Shown here one piece after another: positions 1-15,950 of a DNA stretch of 64,000 nt; within the stretch, counting starts at the first letter, position 1; the number at the start of each line of letters is the position of its first letter. Position numbers and translations under genes: made by a program. Source of the DNA: Bathymodiolus brooksi (Eukaryota; Mollusca; Bivalvia; Mytilida; Modiolidae); the NCBI GenBank assembly GCA_963680875.1, contig OY804589.1, positions 4,712,001-4,776,000 on the forward strand. The letters are read 5' to 3'. The notes under the pieces are model-generated. The model was not told the DNA's origin. It saw only the letters and a program-made list of their open reading frames with translations, and did no database searches.

Positions 1-40
1 ATTTACAAATATGGATACTTAGGTTGCAATAACTCTTTCT

Positions 41-3000
41 CCAGATATTAACAAAATGACCAGCATTTACAAATATGCATACTTAGATTGCAATAACTCT
101 TTCTCCGGGACATTAACAAAATGACCAGCATTTACAAATATGGATACTTAGGTTGCAATAACTATTTCTCCAGGACATTAACAAAATGACCAGCATTTAC
201 AAATATGGATAGTTAGGTTGCAATAACTCTTTCTCCGGGACATTAACAAAATGACCAGCATTTACGAATATGGATACTTGGGTTGCAATAACTCTTTCTC
301 CAGGACATTAACAAAATGACCAGCATTTACAAATATGGATACTTAGGTTGCAATAACTCTTTCTCCAGGACATTAACAAAATGACCAGCATTTACAAATA
401 TGGATACTTAGGTTGCAATAACTATTTCTCCGGGACATTAACAAAATGACCTGCATTTACAAATATGGATACTTAGGATGCAATAACTCTTTCTCCGGGA
501 CATTAACAAAATGACCAGCATTTACAAATATGGATATTTAGGTTGCAATAACTCTTTCTCCGGGAAATTAACAAAATGACCAGCATTTACAAATATGGAT
601 ACTTAGGTTGCAATAACTCTTTCTCCGGGACATTAACAAAATGACCAGCATTTACAAATATGGATACTTAGGTTGCAATAACTCTTTCTCCAGGACATTA
701 ACAAAATGACCAGCATTTACAAATATGGATACTTAGGTTGCAATAACTCTTTCTCCGGGACATTAACAAAATGACCAGCATTTACAAATATGGATACTTA
801 GGTTGCAATAACTCTTTCTCCAGGACATTAACAAAATGACCAGCATTTACAAATATGGATACTTAGGTTGCAATAACTCTTTCTCCAGGACATTAACAAA
901 ATGACCAGCATTTACAAATATGGATACTTAGGTTGCAATAACTCTTTCTCCAGGACATTAACAAAATGACCAGCATTTACAAATATGGATACTTAGGTTG
1001 CAATAACTCTTTCTCCGGGACATTAACAAAATGACCAGCATTTACAAATATGGATACTTAGGTTGCAATAACTCTTTCTCCAGGACATTAACAAAATGAC
1101 CAGCATTTACGAATATGGATACTTAGGTTGCAATAACTCTTTATCCAGGACATTAACAAAATGACCAGCACTTACAAATATGGATACTTAGGTTGCAATA
1201 ACTCTTTCTCCAGGACATTAACAAAATGACCAGCATTTACAAATATGGATACATAGGTTGCAATAACTCTATCTCCGGAACATTAACAAAATGACCAGCA
1301 TTGTGCAAATATGGATACTTAGGTTGCAATAACTCTTTCTCCAGGACATTAACAAAATGACCAGCATTTACAAATATGGATACTTAGGTTGCAATAACTC
1401 TTTCTCCGGGACGTTAACAAAATGACCAGCATTTACAAATATGGATACTTAGGATGCAATAACTCTTTATCCGGTACATTAACAAAATGACCAGCATTTA
1501 CAAATATGGATACTTAGGTTGCAATAACTCTTTCTCCGGGACATTAACAAAATGACCAGCATTTCCAAATATGGATACTTAGGTTGCAATAACTCTTTCT
1601 CCGGGACATTAACAAAATGACCAGCATTTACAAATATGGATACTTAGGTTGCAATAACTCTTTCTCCAGGACATTAACAAAATGACCAGCATTTACAAAT
1701 ATGGATACTTAGGTTGCAATAACTCTTTCTCCAGGACATTAACAAAATGACCAGCATTTCCAAATATGGATACTTAGGTTGCAATAACTCTTTCTCAGGG
1801 ACATTAACAAAATGACCAGCATTTACAAATATGGATACCTAGGTTGCAATAACTCTTTCTCCAGGACATAAACAAAATGACCAGCATTTACGAATATGGA
1901 TACTTAGGTTGCAATAACTCTTTCTCCGGGACATTAACAAAATGACCAGCATTTACAAATATGGATACTTAGGTTGCAATAACTCTTTCTCCAGGACATT
2001 AACAAAATGACCAGCATTTACAAATATGGATACTTAGGTTGCAATAACTCTTTCTCCAGATATTAACAAAATGACCAGCATTTACAAATATGCATACATA
2101 GATTGCAATAACTCTTTCTCCAGGACATTAACAAAATGACCAGCATTTACAAATATGGATACTTAGGTTGCAATAACTCTTTCTCCAGGACATTAACAAA
2201 ATGACCAGCATTTACAAATATGGATACTTAGGTTGCAATAACTCTTTCTCCGGGACATTAACAAAATGACCAGCATTTACGAATATGGATTCTTGGGTTG
2301 AAATAACTCTTTCTCCAGGACATTAACAAAATGACCAGCATTTACAAATATGGATACTTAGGTTGCAATAACTCTTTCTCCAGGACATTAACAAAATGAC
2401 CAGCATTTACAAATATGGATACTTAGGTTGCAATAACTCTTTCTCCGGGACATTAACAAAATGACCAGCATTTACAAATATGGATACTTAGGATGCAATA
2501 ACTCTTTCTCCGGGACATTAACAAAATTACCAGCATTTACAAATATGGATATTTAGGTTGCAATAACTCTTTCTCCGGGACATTAACAAAATGACCAGCA
2601 TTTACAAATATGGATACTTAGGTTGCAGTAACTCTTTCTCCAGGACATTAACAAAATGACCAGCATTTACGAATATGGATACTTGGGTTGCAATAACTCT
2701 TTATCCAGGACATTAACAAAATGACCAGCATTTACAAATATGGATACTTAGGTTGCAATAACTCTTTCTCCAGGACATTAACAACATGACCAGCATTTAC
2801 AAATATGGATACTTAGGTTGCAATAACTCTTTCTCCGGCACATTAACAAAATGACCAGCATTGTGCAAATATGGATACTTAGGTTGCAATAACTCTTTCT
2901 CCAGGACATTAACAAAATGACCAGCATTTACAAATATGGATACTTAGGTTGCAATAACTCTTTCTCCGTGACATTAACAAAATGACCAGCATTTACAAAT

Positions 3001-6000
3001 ATGGATACTTAGGTTGCAATAACTCTTTCTCCAGGACATTAACAAAATGACCAGCATTTACAAATATGGATACTTAGGTTGCAATAACTCTTTCTCCGGG
3101 ACATTAACAAAATGACCAGCATTTACAAATATGGATACTTAGGTTGCAATAACTCTTTCTCCAGGACATTAACAAAATGACCAGCATTTACAAATATGGA
3201 TACTTAGGTTGCAGTAACTCTTTCTCCATGACATTAACAAAATGACCAGCATTTACAAATATGGATACTTAGGTTGCAATAACTCTTTCTCCGGGACATT
3301 AACAAAATGACCAGCATTTACAAATATGGATACTTAGGTTGCAGTAACTCTTTCTCCAGGACATTAACAAAATGACCAGCATTTACGAATATGGATACTT
3401 GGGTTGCAATAACTCTTTATCCAGGACATTAACAAAATGACCAGCATTTACAAATATGGATACTTAGGTTGCAATAACTCTTTCTCCAGGACATTAACAA
3501 CATGACCAGCATTTACAAATATGGATACTTAGGTTGCAATAACTCTTTCTCCGGCACATTAACAAAATGACCAGCATTGTGCAAATATGGATACTTAGGT
3601 TGCAATAACTCTTTCTCCGGGACATTAACAAAATTACCAGCATTTACAAATATGGATATTTAGGTTGCAATAACTCTTTCTCCGGGACATTAACAAAATG
3701 ACCAGCATTTACAAATATGGATACTTAGGTTGCAATAACTCTTTCTCCAGGACATTAACAAAATGACCAGCATTTACAAATATGGATACTTAGGTTGCAG
3801 TAACTCTTTCTCCAGGACATTAACAAAATGACCAGCATTTACGAATATGGATACTTGGGTTGCAATAACTCTTTATCCAGGACATTAACAAAATGACCAG
3901 CATTTACAAATATGGATACTTAGGTTGCAATAACTCTTTCTCCAGGACATTAACAACATGACCAGCATTTACAAATATGGATACTTAGGTTGCAATAACT
4001 CTTTCTCCGGCACATTAACAAAATGACCAGCATTGTGCAAATATGGATACTTAGGTTGCAATAACTCTTTCTCCGGGACATTAACAAAATTACCAGCATT
4101 TACAAATATGGATATTTAGGTTGCAATAACTCTTTCTCCAGGACATTAACAAAATGACCAGCATTTACAAATATGGATACTTAGGTTGCAATAACTCTTT
4201 CTCCAGGACATTAACAAAATGACCAGCATTTACAAATATGGATACTTAGGTTGCAATAACTCTTTCTCCAGGACATTAACAAAATGACCAGCATTTACAA
4301 ATATGGATACTTAGGTTGCAATAACTCTTTCTCCAGGACATTAACAAAATGACCAGCATTTACAAATATGGATACTTAGGTTGCAATAACTCTTTCTCCG
4401 GGACATTAACAAAATGACCAGCATTTACAAATATGGATACTTAGGTTGCAGTAACTCTTTTTCCAGGACATTAACAAAATGACCAGCATTTACGAATATG
4501 GATACTTAGGTTGCAATAACTCTTTCTCCAGGACATTAACAAAATGACCAGCATTTACAAATATGGATACTTAGGTTGCAATAACTCTTTATCCAGGACA
4601 TTAACAAAATGACCAGCATTTACAAATATGGATACTTAGGATGCAATAACTCTTATCCGGTACATTAACAAAATGACCAGCATTTACGAATATGGATACT
4701 TAGGTTGCAATAACTCTTTCTCCAGGACATTAACAAAATTACCAGCATTTACAAATATGGATATTTAGGTTGCAATAACTCTTTCTCCGGGACATTAACA
4801 AAATGACCAGCATTTACAAATATGGATACTTAGGTTGCAATAACTCTTTCTCCAGGACATTAACAAAATGACCAGCATTTACAAATATGGATACTTAGGT
4901 TGCAATAACTCTTTCTCCAGGACATTAACAAAATGACCAGCATTTACAAATATGGATACTTAGGTTGCAATAACTCTTTCTCCAGGACATTAACAAAATG
5001 ACCAGCATTTACAAATATGGATACTTAGGTTGCAATAACTCTTTCTCCGGGACATTAACAAAATGACCAGCATTTACAAATATGGATACTTAGGTTGCAG
5101 TAACTCTTTTTCCAGGACATTAACAAAATGACCAGCATTTACGAATATGGATACTTAGGTTGCAATAACTCTTTCTCCAGGACATTAACAAAATGACCAG
5201 CATTTACAAATATGGATACTTAGGTTGCAATAACTCTTTATCCAGGACATTAACAAAATGACCAGCATTTACAAATATGGATACTTAGGATGCAATAACT
5301 CTTATCCGGTACATTAACAAAATGACCAGCATTTACGAATATGGATACTTAGGTTGCAATAACTCTTTCTCCAGGACATTAACAAAATGACCAGCATTTA
5401 CAAATATGGATACTTAGGTTGCAATAACTCTTTCTCCGGGACATTAACAAAATGACCAGCATTTACAAATATGGATACTTAGGTTGCAATAACTCTTTCT
5501 CCAGGATATTAACAAAATGACCAGCATTTACAAATATGGATACATAGGTTGCAATAACTCTTTCTCCAGGACATTAACAAAATGACCAGCATTTCCAAAT
5601 ATGGATACTTAGGTTGCAATAACTCTTTCTCCGGGACATTAACAAAATGACCAGCATTTACAAATATGGATACCTAGGTTGCAATAACTCTTTCTCCAGG
5701 ACATAAACAAAATGACCAGCATTTACGAATATGGATACTTAGGTTGCAATAACTCTTTCTCCGGGACATTAACAAAATGACCAGCATTTACAAATATGGA
5801 TACATAGGTTGCAATAACTCTTTCTCCGGGACATTAACAAAATGACCAGCATTTACAAATATGGATACTTAGGTTGCAATAACTCTTTCTCCAGATATTA
5901 ACAAAATGACCAGCATTTACAAATATGCATACTTAGATTGCAATAACTCTTTCTCCGGGACATTAACAAAATGACCAGCATTTACAAATATGGATACTTA

Positions 6001-9000
6001 GGTTGCAATAACTATTTCTCCAGGACATTAACAAAATGACCAGCATTTACAAATATGGATACTTAGGTTGCAATAACTCTTTCTCCGGGACATTAACAAA
6101 ATGACCAGCATTTACGAATATGGATACTTGGGTTGCAATAACTCTTTCTCCAGGACATTAACAAAATGACCAGCATTTACAAATATGGATACTTAGGTTG
6201 CAATAACTCTTTCTCCAGGACATTAACAAAATGACCAGCATTTACAAATATGGATACTTAGGTTGCAATAACTATTTCTCCGGGACATTAACAAAATGAC
6301 CTGCATTTACAAATATGGATACTTAGGATGCAATAACTCTTTCTCCGGGACATTAACAAAATGACCAGCATTTACAAATATGGATATTTAGGTTGCAATA
6401 ACTCTTTCTCCGGGACATTAACAAAATGACCAGCATTTACAAATATGGATACTTAGGTTGCAATAACTCTTTCTCCAGGACATTAACAAAATGACCAGCA
6501 TTTACAAATATGGATACTTAGGTTGCAATAACTCTTTCTCCAGGACATTAACAAAATGACCAGCATTTACAAATATGGATACTTAGGTTGCAATAACTCT
6601 TTCTCCGGGACATTAACAAAATGACCAGCATTTACAAATATGGATACTTAGGTTGCAATAACTCTTTCTCCAGGACATTAACAAAATGACCAGCATTTAC
6701 AAATATGGATACTTAGGTTGCAATAACTCTTTCTCCAGGACATTAACAAAATGACCAGCATTTACAAATATGGATACTTAGGTTGCAATAACTCTTTCTC
6801 CAGGACATTAACAAAATGACCAGCATTTACAAATATGGATACTTAGGTTGCAATAACTCTTTCTCCGGGACATTAACAAAATGACCAGCATTTACAAATA
6901 TGGATACTTAGGTTGCAATAACTCTTTCTCCAGGACATTAACAAAATGACCAGCATTTACGAATATGGATACTTAGGTTGCAATAACTCTTTATCCAGGA
7001 CATTAACAAAATGACCAGCATTTACAAATATGGATACTTAGGTTGCAATAACTCTTTCTCCAGGACATTAACAAAATGACCAGCATTTACAAATATGGAT
7101 ACTTAGGTTGCAATAACTCTTTCTCCGGAACATTAACAAAATGACCAGCATTGTGCAAATATGGATACTTAGGTTGCAATAACTCTTTCTCCAGGACATT
7201 AACAAAATGACCAGCATTTACAAATATGGATACTTAGGTTGCAATAACTCTTTCTCCAGGACATTAACAAAATGACCAGCATTTACGAATATGGATACTT
7301 GGGTTGCAATAACTCTTTATCCAGGACATTAACAAAATGACCAGCATTTACAAATATGGATACTTAGGTTGCAATAACTCTTTCTCCAGGACATTAACAA
7401 CATGACCAGCATTTACAAATATGGATACTTAGGTTGCAATAACTCTTTCTCCGGCACATTAACAAAATGACCAGCATTGTGCAAATATGGATACTTAGGT
7501 TGCAATAACTCTTTCTCCGGGACATTAACAAAATTACCAGCATTTACAAATATGGATATTTAGGTTGCAATAACTCTTTCTCCGGGACATTAACAAAATG
7601 ACCAGCATTTACAAATATGGATACTTAGGTTGCAATAACTCTTTCTCCAGGACATTAACAAAATGACCAGCATTTACAAATATGGATACTTAGGTTGCAA
7701 TAACTCTTTCTCCAGGACATTAACAAAATGACCAGCATTTACAAATATGGATACTTAGGTTGCAATAACTCTTTCTCCAGGACATTAACAAAATGACCAG
7801 CATTTACAAATATGGATACTTAGGTTGCAATAACTCTTTCTCCGGGACATTAACAAAATGACCAGCATTTACAAATATGGATACTTAGGTTGCAATAACT
7901 CTTTCTCCAGGACATTAACAAAATGACCAGCATTTACAAATATGGATACTTAGGTTGCAGTAACTCTTTTTCCAGGACATTAACAAAATGACCAGCATTT
8001 ACGAATATGGATACTTAGGTTGCAATAACTCTTTATCCAGGACATTAACAAAATGACCAGCATTTACAAATATGGATACTTAGGTTGCAATAACTCTTTC
8101 TCCAGGACATTAACAAAATGACCAGCATTTACAAATATGGATACTTAGGATGCAATAACTCTTATCCGGTACATTAACAAAATGACCAGCATTTACGAAT
8201 ATGGATACTTAGGTTGCAATAACTCTTTCTCCAGGACATTAACAAAATGACCAGCATTTACAAATATGGATACTTAGGTTGCAATAACTCTTTCTCCGGG
8301 ACATTAACAAAATGACCAGCATTTACAAATATGGATACTTAGGTTGCAATAACTCTTTCTCCAGGATATTAACAAAATGACCAGCATTTACAAATATGGA
8401 TACATAGGTTGCAATAACTCTTTCTCCAGGACATTAACAAAATGACCAGCATTTCCAAATATGGATACTTAGGTTGCAATAACTCTTTCTCCGGGACATT
8501 AACAAAATGACCAGCATTTACAAATATGGATACCTAGGTTGCAATAACTCTTTCTCCAGGACATAAACAAAATGACCAGCATTTACGAATATGGATACTT
8601 AGGTTGCAATAACTCTTTCTCCGGGACATTAACAAAATGACCAGCATTTACAAATATGGATACATAGGTTGCAATAACTCTTTCTCCGGGACATTAACAA
8701 AATGACCAGCATTTACAAATATGGATACTTAGGTTGCAATAACTCTTTCTCCAGATATTAACAAAATGACCAGCATTTACAAATATGCATACTTAGATTG
8801 CAATAACTCTTTCTCCGGGACATTAACAAAATGACCAGCATTTACAAATATGGATACTTAGGTTGCAATAACTTTTTCTCCAGGACATTAACAAAATGAC
8901 CAGCATTTACAAATATGGATACTTAGGTTGCAATAACTCTTTCTCCGGGACATTAACAAAATGACCAGCATTTACGAATATGGATACTTGGGTTGCAATA

Positions 9001-12000
9001 ACTCTTTCTCCAGGACATTAACAAAATGACCAGCATTTACAAATATGGATACTTAGGTTGCAATAACTCTTTCTCCAGGACATTAACAAAATGACCAGCA
9101 TTTACAAATATGGATACTTAGGTTGCAATAACTATTTCTCCGGGACATTAACAAAATGACCTGCATTTACAAATATGGATACTTAGGATGCAATAACTCT
9201 TTCTCCGGGACATTAACAAAATGACCAGCATTTACAAATATGGATATTTAGGTTGCAATAACTCTTTCTCCGGGACATTAACAAAATGACCAGCATTTAC
9301 AAATATGGATACTTAGGTTGCAATAACTCTTTCTCCAGGACATTAACAAAATGACCAGCATTTACAAATATGGATACTTAGGTTGCAATAACTCTTTCTC
9401 CAGGACATTAACAAAATGACCAGCATTTACAAATATGGATACTTAGGTTGCAATAACTCTTTCTCCGGGACATTAACAAAATGACCAGCATTTACAAATA
9501 TGGATACTTAGGTTGCAATAACTCTTTCTCCAGGACATTAACAAAATGACCAGCATTTACAAATATGGATACTTAGGTTGCAATAACTCTTTCTCCAGGA
9601 CATTAACAAAATGACCAGCATTTACAAATATGGATACTTAGGTTGCAATAACTCTTTCTCCAGGACATTAACAAAATGACCAGCATTTACAAATATGGAT
9701 ACTTAGGTTGCAATAACTCTTTCTCCGGGACATTAACAAAATGACCAGCATTTACAAATATGGATACTTAGGTTGCAATAACTCTTTCTCCAGGACATTA
9801 ACAAAATGACCAGCATTTACGAATATGGATACTTAGGTTGCAATAACTCTTTATCCAGGACATTAACAAAATGACCAGCATTTACAAATATGGATACTTA
9901 GGTTGCAATAACTCTTTCTCCAGGACATTAACAAAATGACCAGCATTTACAAATATGGATACTTAGGTTGCAATAACTCTTTCTCCGGAACATTAACAAA
10001 ATGACCAGCATTGTGCAAATATGGATACTTAGGTTGCAATAACTCTTTCTCCAGGACATTAACAAAATGACCAGCATTTACAAATATGGATACTTAGGTT
10101 GCAATAACTCTTTCTCCGGGACGTTAACAAAATGACCAGCATTTACAAATATGGATACTTAGGATGCAATAACTCTTTATCCGGTACATTAACAAAATGA
10201 CCAGCATTTACAAATATGGATACTTAGGTTGCAATAACTCTTTCTCCGGGACATTAACAAAATGACCAGCATTTCCAAATATGGATACTTAGGTTGCAAT
10301 AACTCTTTCTCCGGGACATTAACAAAATGACCAGCATTTACAAATATGGATACTTAGGTTGCAATAACTCTTTCTCCAGGACATTAACAAAATGACCAGC
10401 ATTTACAAATATGGATACTTAGGTTGCAATAACTCTTTCTCCAGGACATTAACAAAATGACCAGCATTTCCAAATATGGATACTTAGGTTGCAATAACTC
10501 TTTCTCCGGGACATTAACAAAATGACCAGCATTTACAAATATGGATACCTAGGTTGCAATAACTCTTTCTCCAGGACATAAACAAAATGACCAGCATTTA
10601 CGAATATGGATACTTAGGTTGCAATAACTCTTTCTCCGGGACATTAACAAAATGACCAGCATTTACAAATATGGATACTTAGGTTGCAATAACTCTTTCT
10701 CCGGGACATTAACAAAATGACCAGCATTTACAAATATGGATACTTAGGTTGCAATAACTCTTTCTCCAGATATTAACAAAATGACCAGCATTTACAAATA
10801 TGCATACATAGATTGCAATAACTCTTTCTCCAGGACATTAACAAAATGACCAGCATTTACAAATATGGATACTTAGGTTGCAATAACTCTTTCTCCAGGA
10901 CATTAACAAAATGACCAGCATTTACAAATATGGATACTTAGGTTGCAATAACTCTTTCTCCGGGACATTAACAAAATGACCAGCATTTACGAATATGGAT
11001 TCTTGGGTTGAAATAACTCTTTCTCCAGGACATTAACAAAATGACCAGCATTTACAAATATGGATACTTAGGTTGCAATAACTCTTTCTCCAGGACATTA
11101 ACAAAATGACCAGCATTTACAAATATGGATACTTAGGTTGCAATAACTCTTTCTCCGGGACATTAACAAAATGACCAGCATTTACAAATATGGATACTTA
11201 GGATGCAATAACTCTTTCTCCGGGACATTAACAAAATTACCAGCATTTACAAATATGGATATTTAGGTTGCAATAACTCTTTCTCCGGGACATTAACAAA
11301 ATGACCAGCATTTACAAATATGGATACTTAGGTTGCAATAACTCTTTCTCCAGGACATTAACAAAATGACCAGCATTTACAAATATGGATACTTAGGTTG
11401 CAATAACTCTTTCTCCAGGACATTAACAACATGACCAGCATTTACAAATATGGATACTTAGGTTGCAATAACTCTTTCTCCGGCACATTAACAAAATGAC
11501 CAGCATTGTGCAAATATGGATACTTAGGTTGCAATAACTCTTTCTCCAGGACATTAACAAAATGACCAGCATTTACAAATATGGATACTTAGGTTGCAAT
11601 AACTCTTTCTCCGTGACATTAACAAAATGACCAGCATTTACAAATATGGATACTTAGGATGCAATAACTCTTATCCGGTACATTAACAAAATGACCAGCA
11701 TTTACGAATATGGATACTTAGGTTGCAATAACTCTTTCTCCAGGACATTAACAAAATGACCAGCATTTACAAATATGGATACTTAGGTTGCAATAACTCT
11801 TTCTCCGGGACATTAACAAAATGACCAGCATTTACAAATATGGATACTTAGGTTGCAATAACTCTTTCTCCAGGACATTAACAAAATGACCAGCATTTAC
11901 AAATATGGATACATAGGTTGCAATAACTCTTTCTCCAGGACATTAACAAAATGACCAGCATTTCCAAATATGGATACTTAGGTTGCAATAACTCTTTCTC

Positions 12001-15000
12001 CGGGACATTAACAAAATGACCAGCATTTACAAATATGGATACCTAGGTTGCAATAACTCTTTCTCCAGGACATAAACAAAATGACCAGCATTTACGAATA
12101 TGGATACTTAGGTTGCAATAACTCTTTCTCCGGGACATTAACAAAATGACCAGCATTTACAAATATGGATACATAGGTTGCAATAACTCTTTCTCCGGGA
12201 CATTAACAAAATGACCAGCATTTACAAATATGGATACTTAGGTTGCAATAACTCTTTCTCCAGATATTAACAAAATGACCAGCATTTACAAATATGCATA
12301 CTTAGATTGCAATAACTCTTTCTCCGGGACATTAACAAAATGACCAGCATTTACAAATATGGATACTTAGGTTGCAATAACTATTTCTCCAGGACATTAA
12401 CAAAATGACCAGCATTTACAAATATGGATACTTAGGTTGCAATAACTCTTTCTCCGGGACATTAACAAAATGACCAGCATTTACGAATATGGATACTTGG
12501 GTTGCAATAACTCTTTCTCCAGGACATTAACAAAATGACCAGCATTTACAAATATGGATACTTAGGTTGCAATAACTCTTTCTCCAGGACATTAACAAAA
12601 TGACCAGCATTTACAAATATGGATACTTAGGTTGCAATAACTATTTCTCCGGGACATTAACAAAATGACCTGCATTTACAAATATGGATACTTAGGATGC
12701 AATAACTCTTTCTCCGTGACATTAACAAAATGACCAGCATTTACAAATATGGATATTTAGGTTGCAATAACTCTTTCTCCGGGACATTAACAAAATGACC
12801 AGCATTTACAAATATGGATACTTAGGTTGCAATAACTCTTTCTCCAGGACATTAACAAAATGACCAGCATTTACAAATATGGATACTTAGGTTGCAATAA
12901 CTCTTTCTCCAGGACATTAACAAAATGACCAGCATTTACAAATATGGATACTTAGGTTGCAATAACTCTTTCTCCGGGACATTAACAAAATGACCAGCAT
13001 TTACAAATATGGATACTTAGGTTGCAATAACTCTTTCTCCAGGACATTAACAAAATGACCAGCATTTACAAATATGGATACTTAGGTTGCAATAACTCTT
13101 TCTCCAGGACATTAACAAAATGACCAGCATTTACAAATATGGATACTTAGGTTGCAATAACTCTTTCTCCAGGACATTAACAAAATGACCAGCATTTACA
13201 AATATGGATACTTAGGTTGCAATAACTCTTTCTCCGGGACATTAACAAAATGACCAGCATTTACAAATATGGATACTTAGGTTGCAATAACTCTTTCTCC
13301 AGGACATTAACAAAATGACCAGCATTTACGAATATGGATACTTAGGTTGCAATAACTCTTTATCCAGGACATTAACAAAATGACCAGCATTTACAAATAT
13401 GGATACTTAGGTTGCAATAACTCTTTCTCCAGGACATTAACAAAATGACCAGCATTTACAAATATGGATACTTAGGTTGCAATAACTCTTTCTCCGGAAC
13501 ATTAACAAAATGACCAGCATTGTGCAAATATGGATACTTAGGTTGCAATAACTCTTTCTCCAGGACATTAACAAAATGACCAGCATTTACAAATATGGAT
13601 ACTTAGGTTGCAATAACTCTTTCTCCGGGACGTTAACAAAATGACCAGCATTTACAAATATGGATACTTAGGATGCAATAACTCTTTATCCGGTACATTA
13701 ACAAAATGACCAGCATTTACAAATATGGATACTTAGGTTGCAATAACTCTTTCTCCGGGACATTAACAAAATGACCAGCATTTCCAAATATGGATACTTA
13801 GGTTGCAATAACTCTTTCTCCAGGACATTAACAAAATGACCAGCATTTACAAATATGGATACTTAGGTTGCAATAACTCTTTCTCCAGGACATTAACAAA
13901 ATGACCAGCATTTACAAATATGGATACTTAGGTTGCAATAACTCTTTCTCCAGGACATTAACAAAATGACCAGCATTTCCAAATATGGATACTTAGGTTG
14001 CAATAACTCTTTCTCCGGGACATTAACAAAATGACCAGCATTTACAAATATGGATACCTAGGTTGCAATAACTCTTTCTCCAGGACATAAACAAAATGAC
14101 CAGCATTTACGAATATGGATACTTAGGTTGCAATAACTCTTTCTCCGGGACATTAACAAAATGACCAGCATTTACAAATATGGATACTTAGGTTGCAATA
14201 ACTCTTTCTCCGGGACATTAACAAAATGACCAGCATTTACAAATATGGATACTTAGGTTGCAATAACTCTTTCTCCAGATATTAACAAAATGACCAGCAT
14301 TTACAAATATGCATACATAGATTGCAATAACTCTTTCTCCAGGACATTAACAAAATGACCAGCATTTACAAATATGGATACTTAGGTTGCAATAACTCTT
14401 TCTCCAGGACATTAACAAAATGACCAGCATTTACAAATATGGATACTTAGGTTGCAATAACTCTTTCTCCGGGACATTAACAAAATGACCAGCATTTACG
14501 AATATGGATTCTTGGGTTGAAATAACTCTTTCTCCAGGACATTAACAAAATGACCAGCATTTACAAATATGGATACTTAGGTTGCAATAACTCTTTCTCC
14601 AGGACATTAACAAAATGACCAGCATTTACAAATATGGATACTTAGGTTGCAATAACTCTTTCTCCGGGACATTAACAAAATGACCAGCATTTACAAATAT
14701 GGATACTTAGGATGCAATAACTCTTTCTCCGGGACATTAACAAAATTACCAGCATTTACAAATATGGATATTTAGGTTGCAATAACTCTTTCTCCGGGAC
14801 ATTAACAAAATGACCAGCATTTACAAATATGGATACTTAGGTTGCAATAACTCTTTCTCCAGGACATTAACAAAATGACCAGCATTTACAAATATGGATA
14901 CTTAGGTTGCAATAACTCTTTCTCCAGGACATTAACAACATGACCAGCATTTACAAATATGGATACTTAGGTTGCAATAACTCTTTCTCCGGCACATTAA

Positions 15001-15950
15001 CAAAATGACCAGCATTGTGCAAATATGGATACTTAGGTTGCAATAACTCTTTCTCCAGGACATTAACAAAATGACCAGCATTTACAAATATGGATACTTA
15101 GGTTGCAATAACTCTTTCTCCGTGACATTAACAAAATGACCAGCATTTACAAATATGGATACTTAGGTTGCAATAACTCTTTCTCCAGGACATTAACAAA
15201 ATGACCAGCATTTACAAATATGGATACTTAGGTTGCAATAACTCTTTCTCCGGGACATTAACAAAATGACCAGCATTTACAAATATGGATACTTAGGTTG
15301 CAATAACTCTTTCTCCAGGACATTAACAAAATGACCAGCATTTACAAATATGGATACTTAGGTTGCAGTAACTCTTTCTCCAGGACATTAACAAAATGAC
15401 CAGCATTTACAAATATGGATACTTAGGTTGCAATAACGCTTTCTCCAGGACATTAACAAAATGACCAGCATTTACAAATATGGATACTTAGGTTGCAATA
15501 ACTCTTTCTCCAGGACATTAACAAAATGACCAGCATTTACAAATATGGATACTTAGGTTGCAGTAACTCTTTCTCCAGGACATTAACAAAATGACCAGCA
15601 TTTACGAATATGGATACTTGGGTTGCAATAACTCTTTATCCAGGACATTAACAAAATGACCAGCATTTACAAATATGGATACTTAGGTTGCAATAACTCT
15701 TTCTCCAGGACATTAACAACATGACCAGCATTTACAAATATGGATACTTAGGTTGCAATAACTCTTTCTCCGGCACATTAACAAAATGACCAGCATTGTG
15801 CAAATATGGATACTTAGGTTGCAATAACTCTTTCTCCAGGACATTAACAAAATGACCAGCATTTACAAATATGGATACTTAGGTTGCAATAACTCTTTCT
15901 CCAGGACATTAACAAAATGACCAGCATTTACAAATATGGATACTTAGGAT
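41..15950 (+). repeat. Higher-order blocks at 5850, 2860 and 3509 bp
   Basis: A marker cluster recurs four times: CCAGATATTAAC, then a monomer with ATGCATACTTAGATTGC, and a few units later a monomer with AACTATTTCTCC followed by GACCTGC. CCAGAT starts at 41, 5891, 8751 and 12260; GACCTGC has its CTGC at 451, 6301, 9161 and 12670. Both markers give the same spacings of 5850, 2860 and 3509 bp, equal to 90, 44 and about 54 monomers. The intervening variant order (for example TTTCCAAAT, then CCTAGG, then CATAAAC) is also largely repeated. This shows that blocks of tens of monomers were duplicated as units. The right boundary is approximate. Confidence 0.8.
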
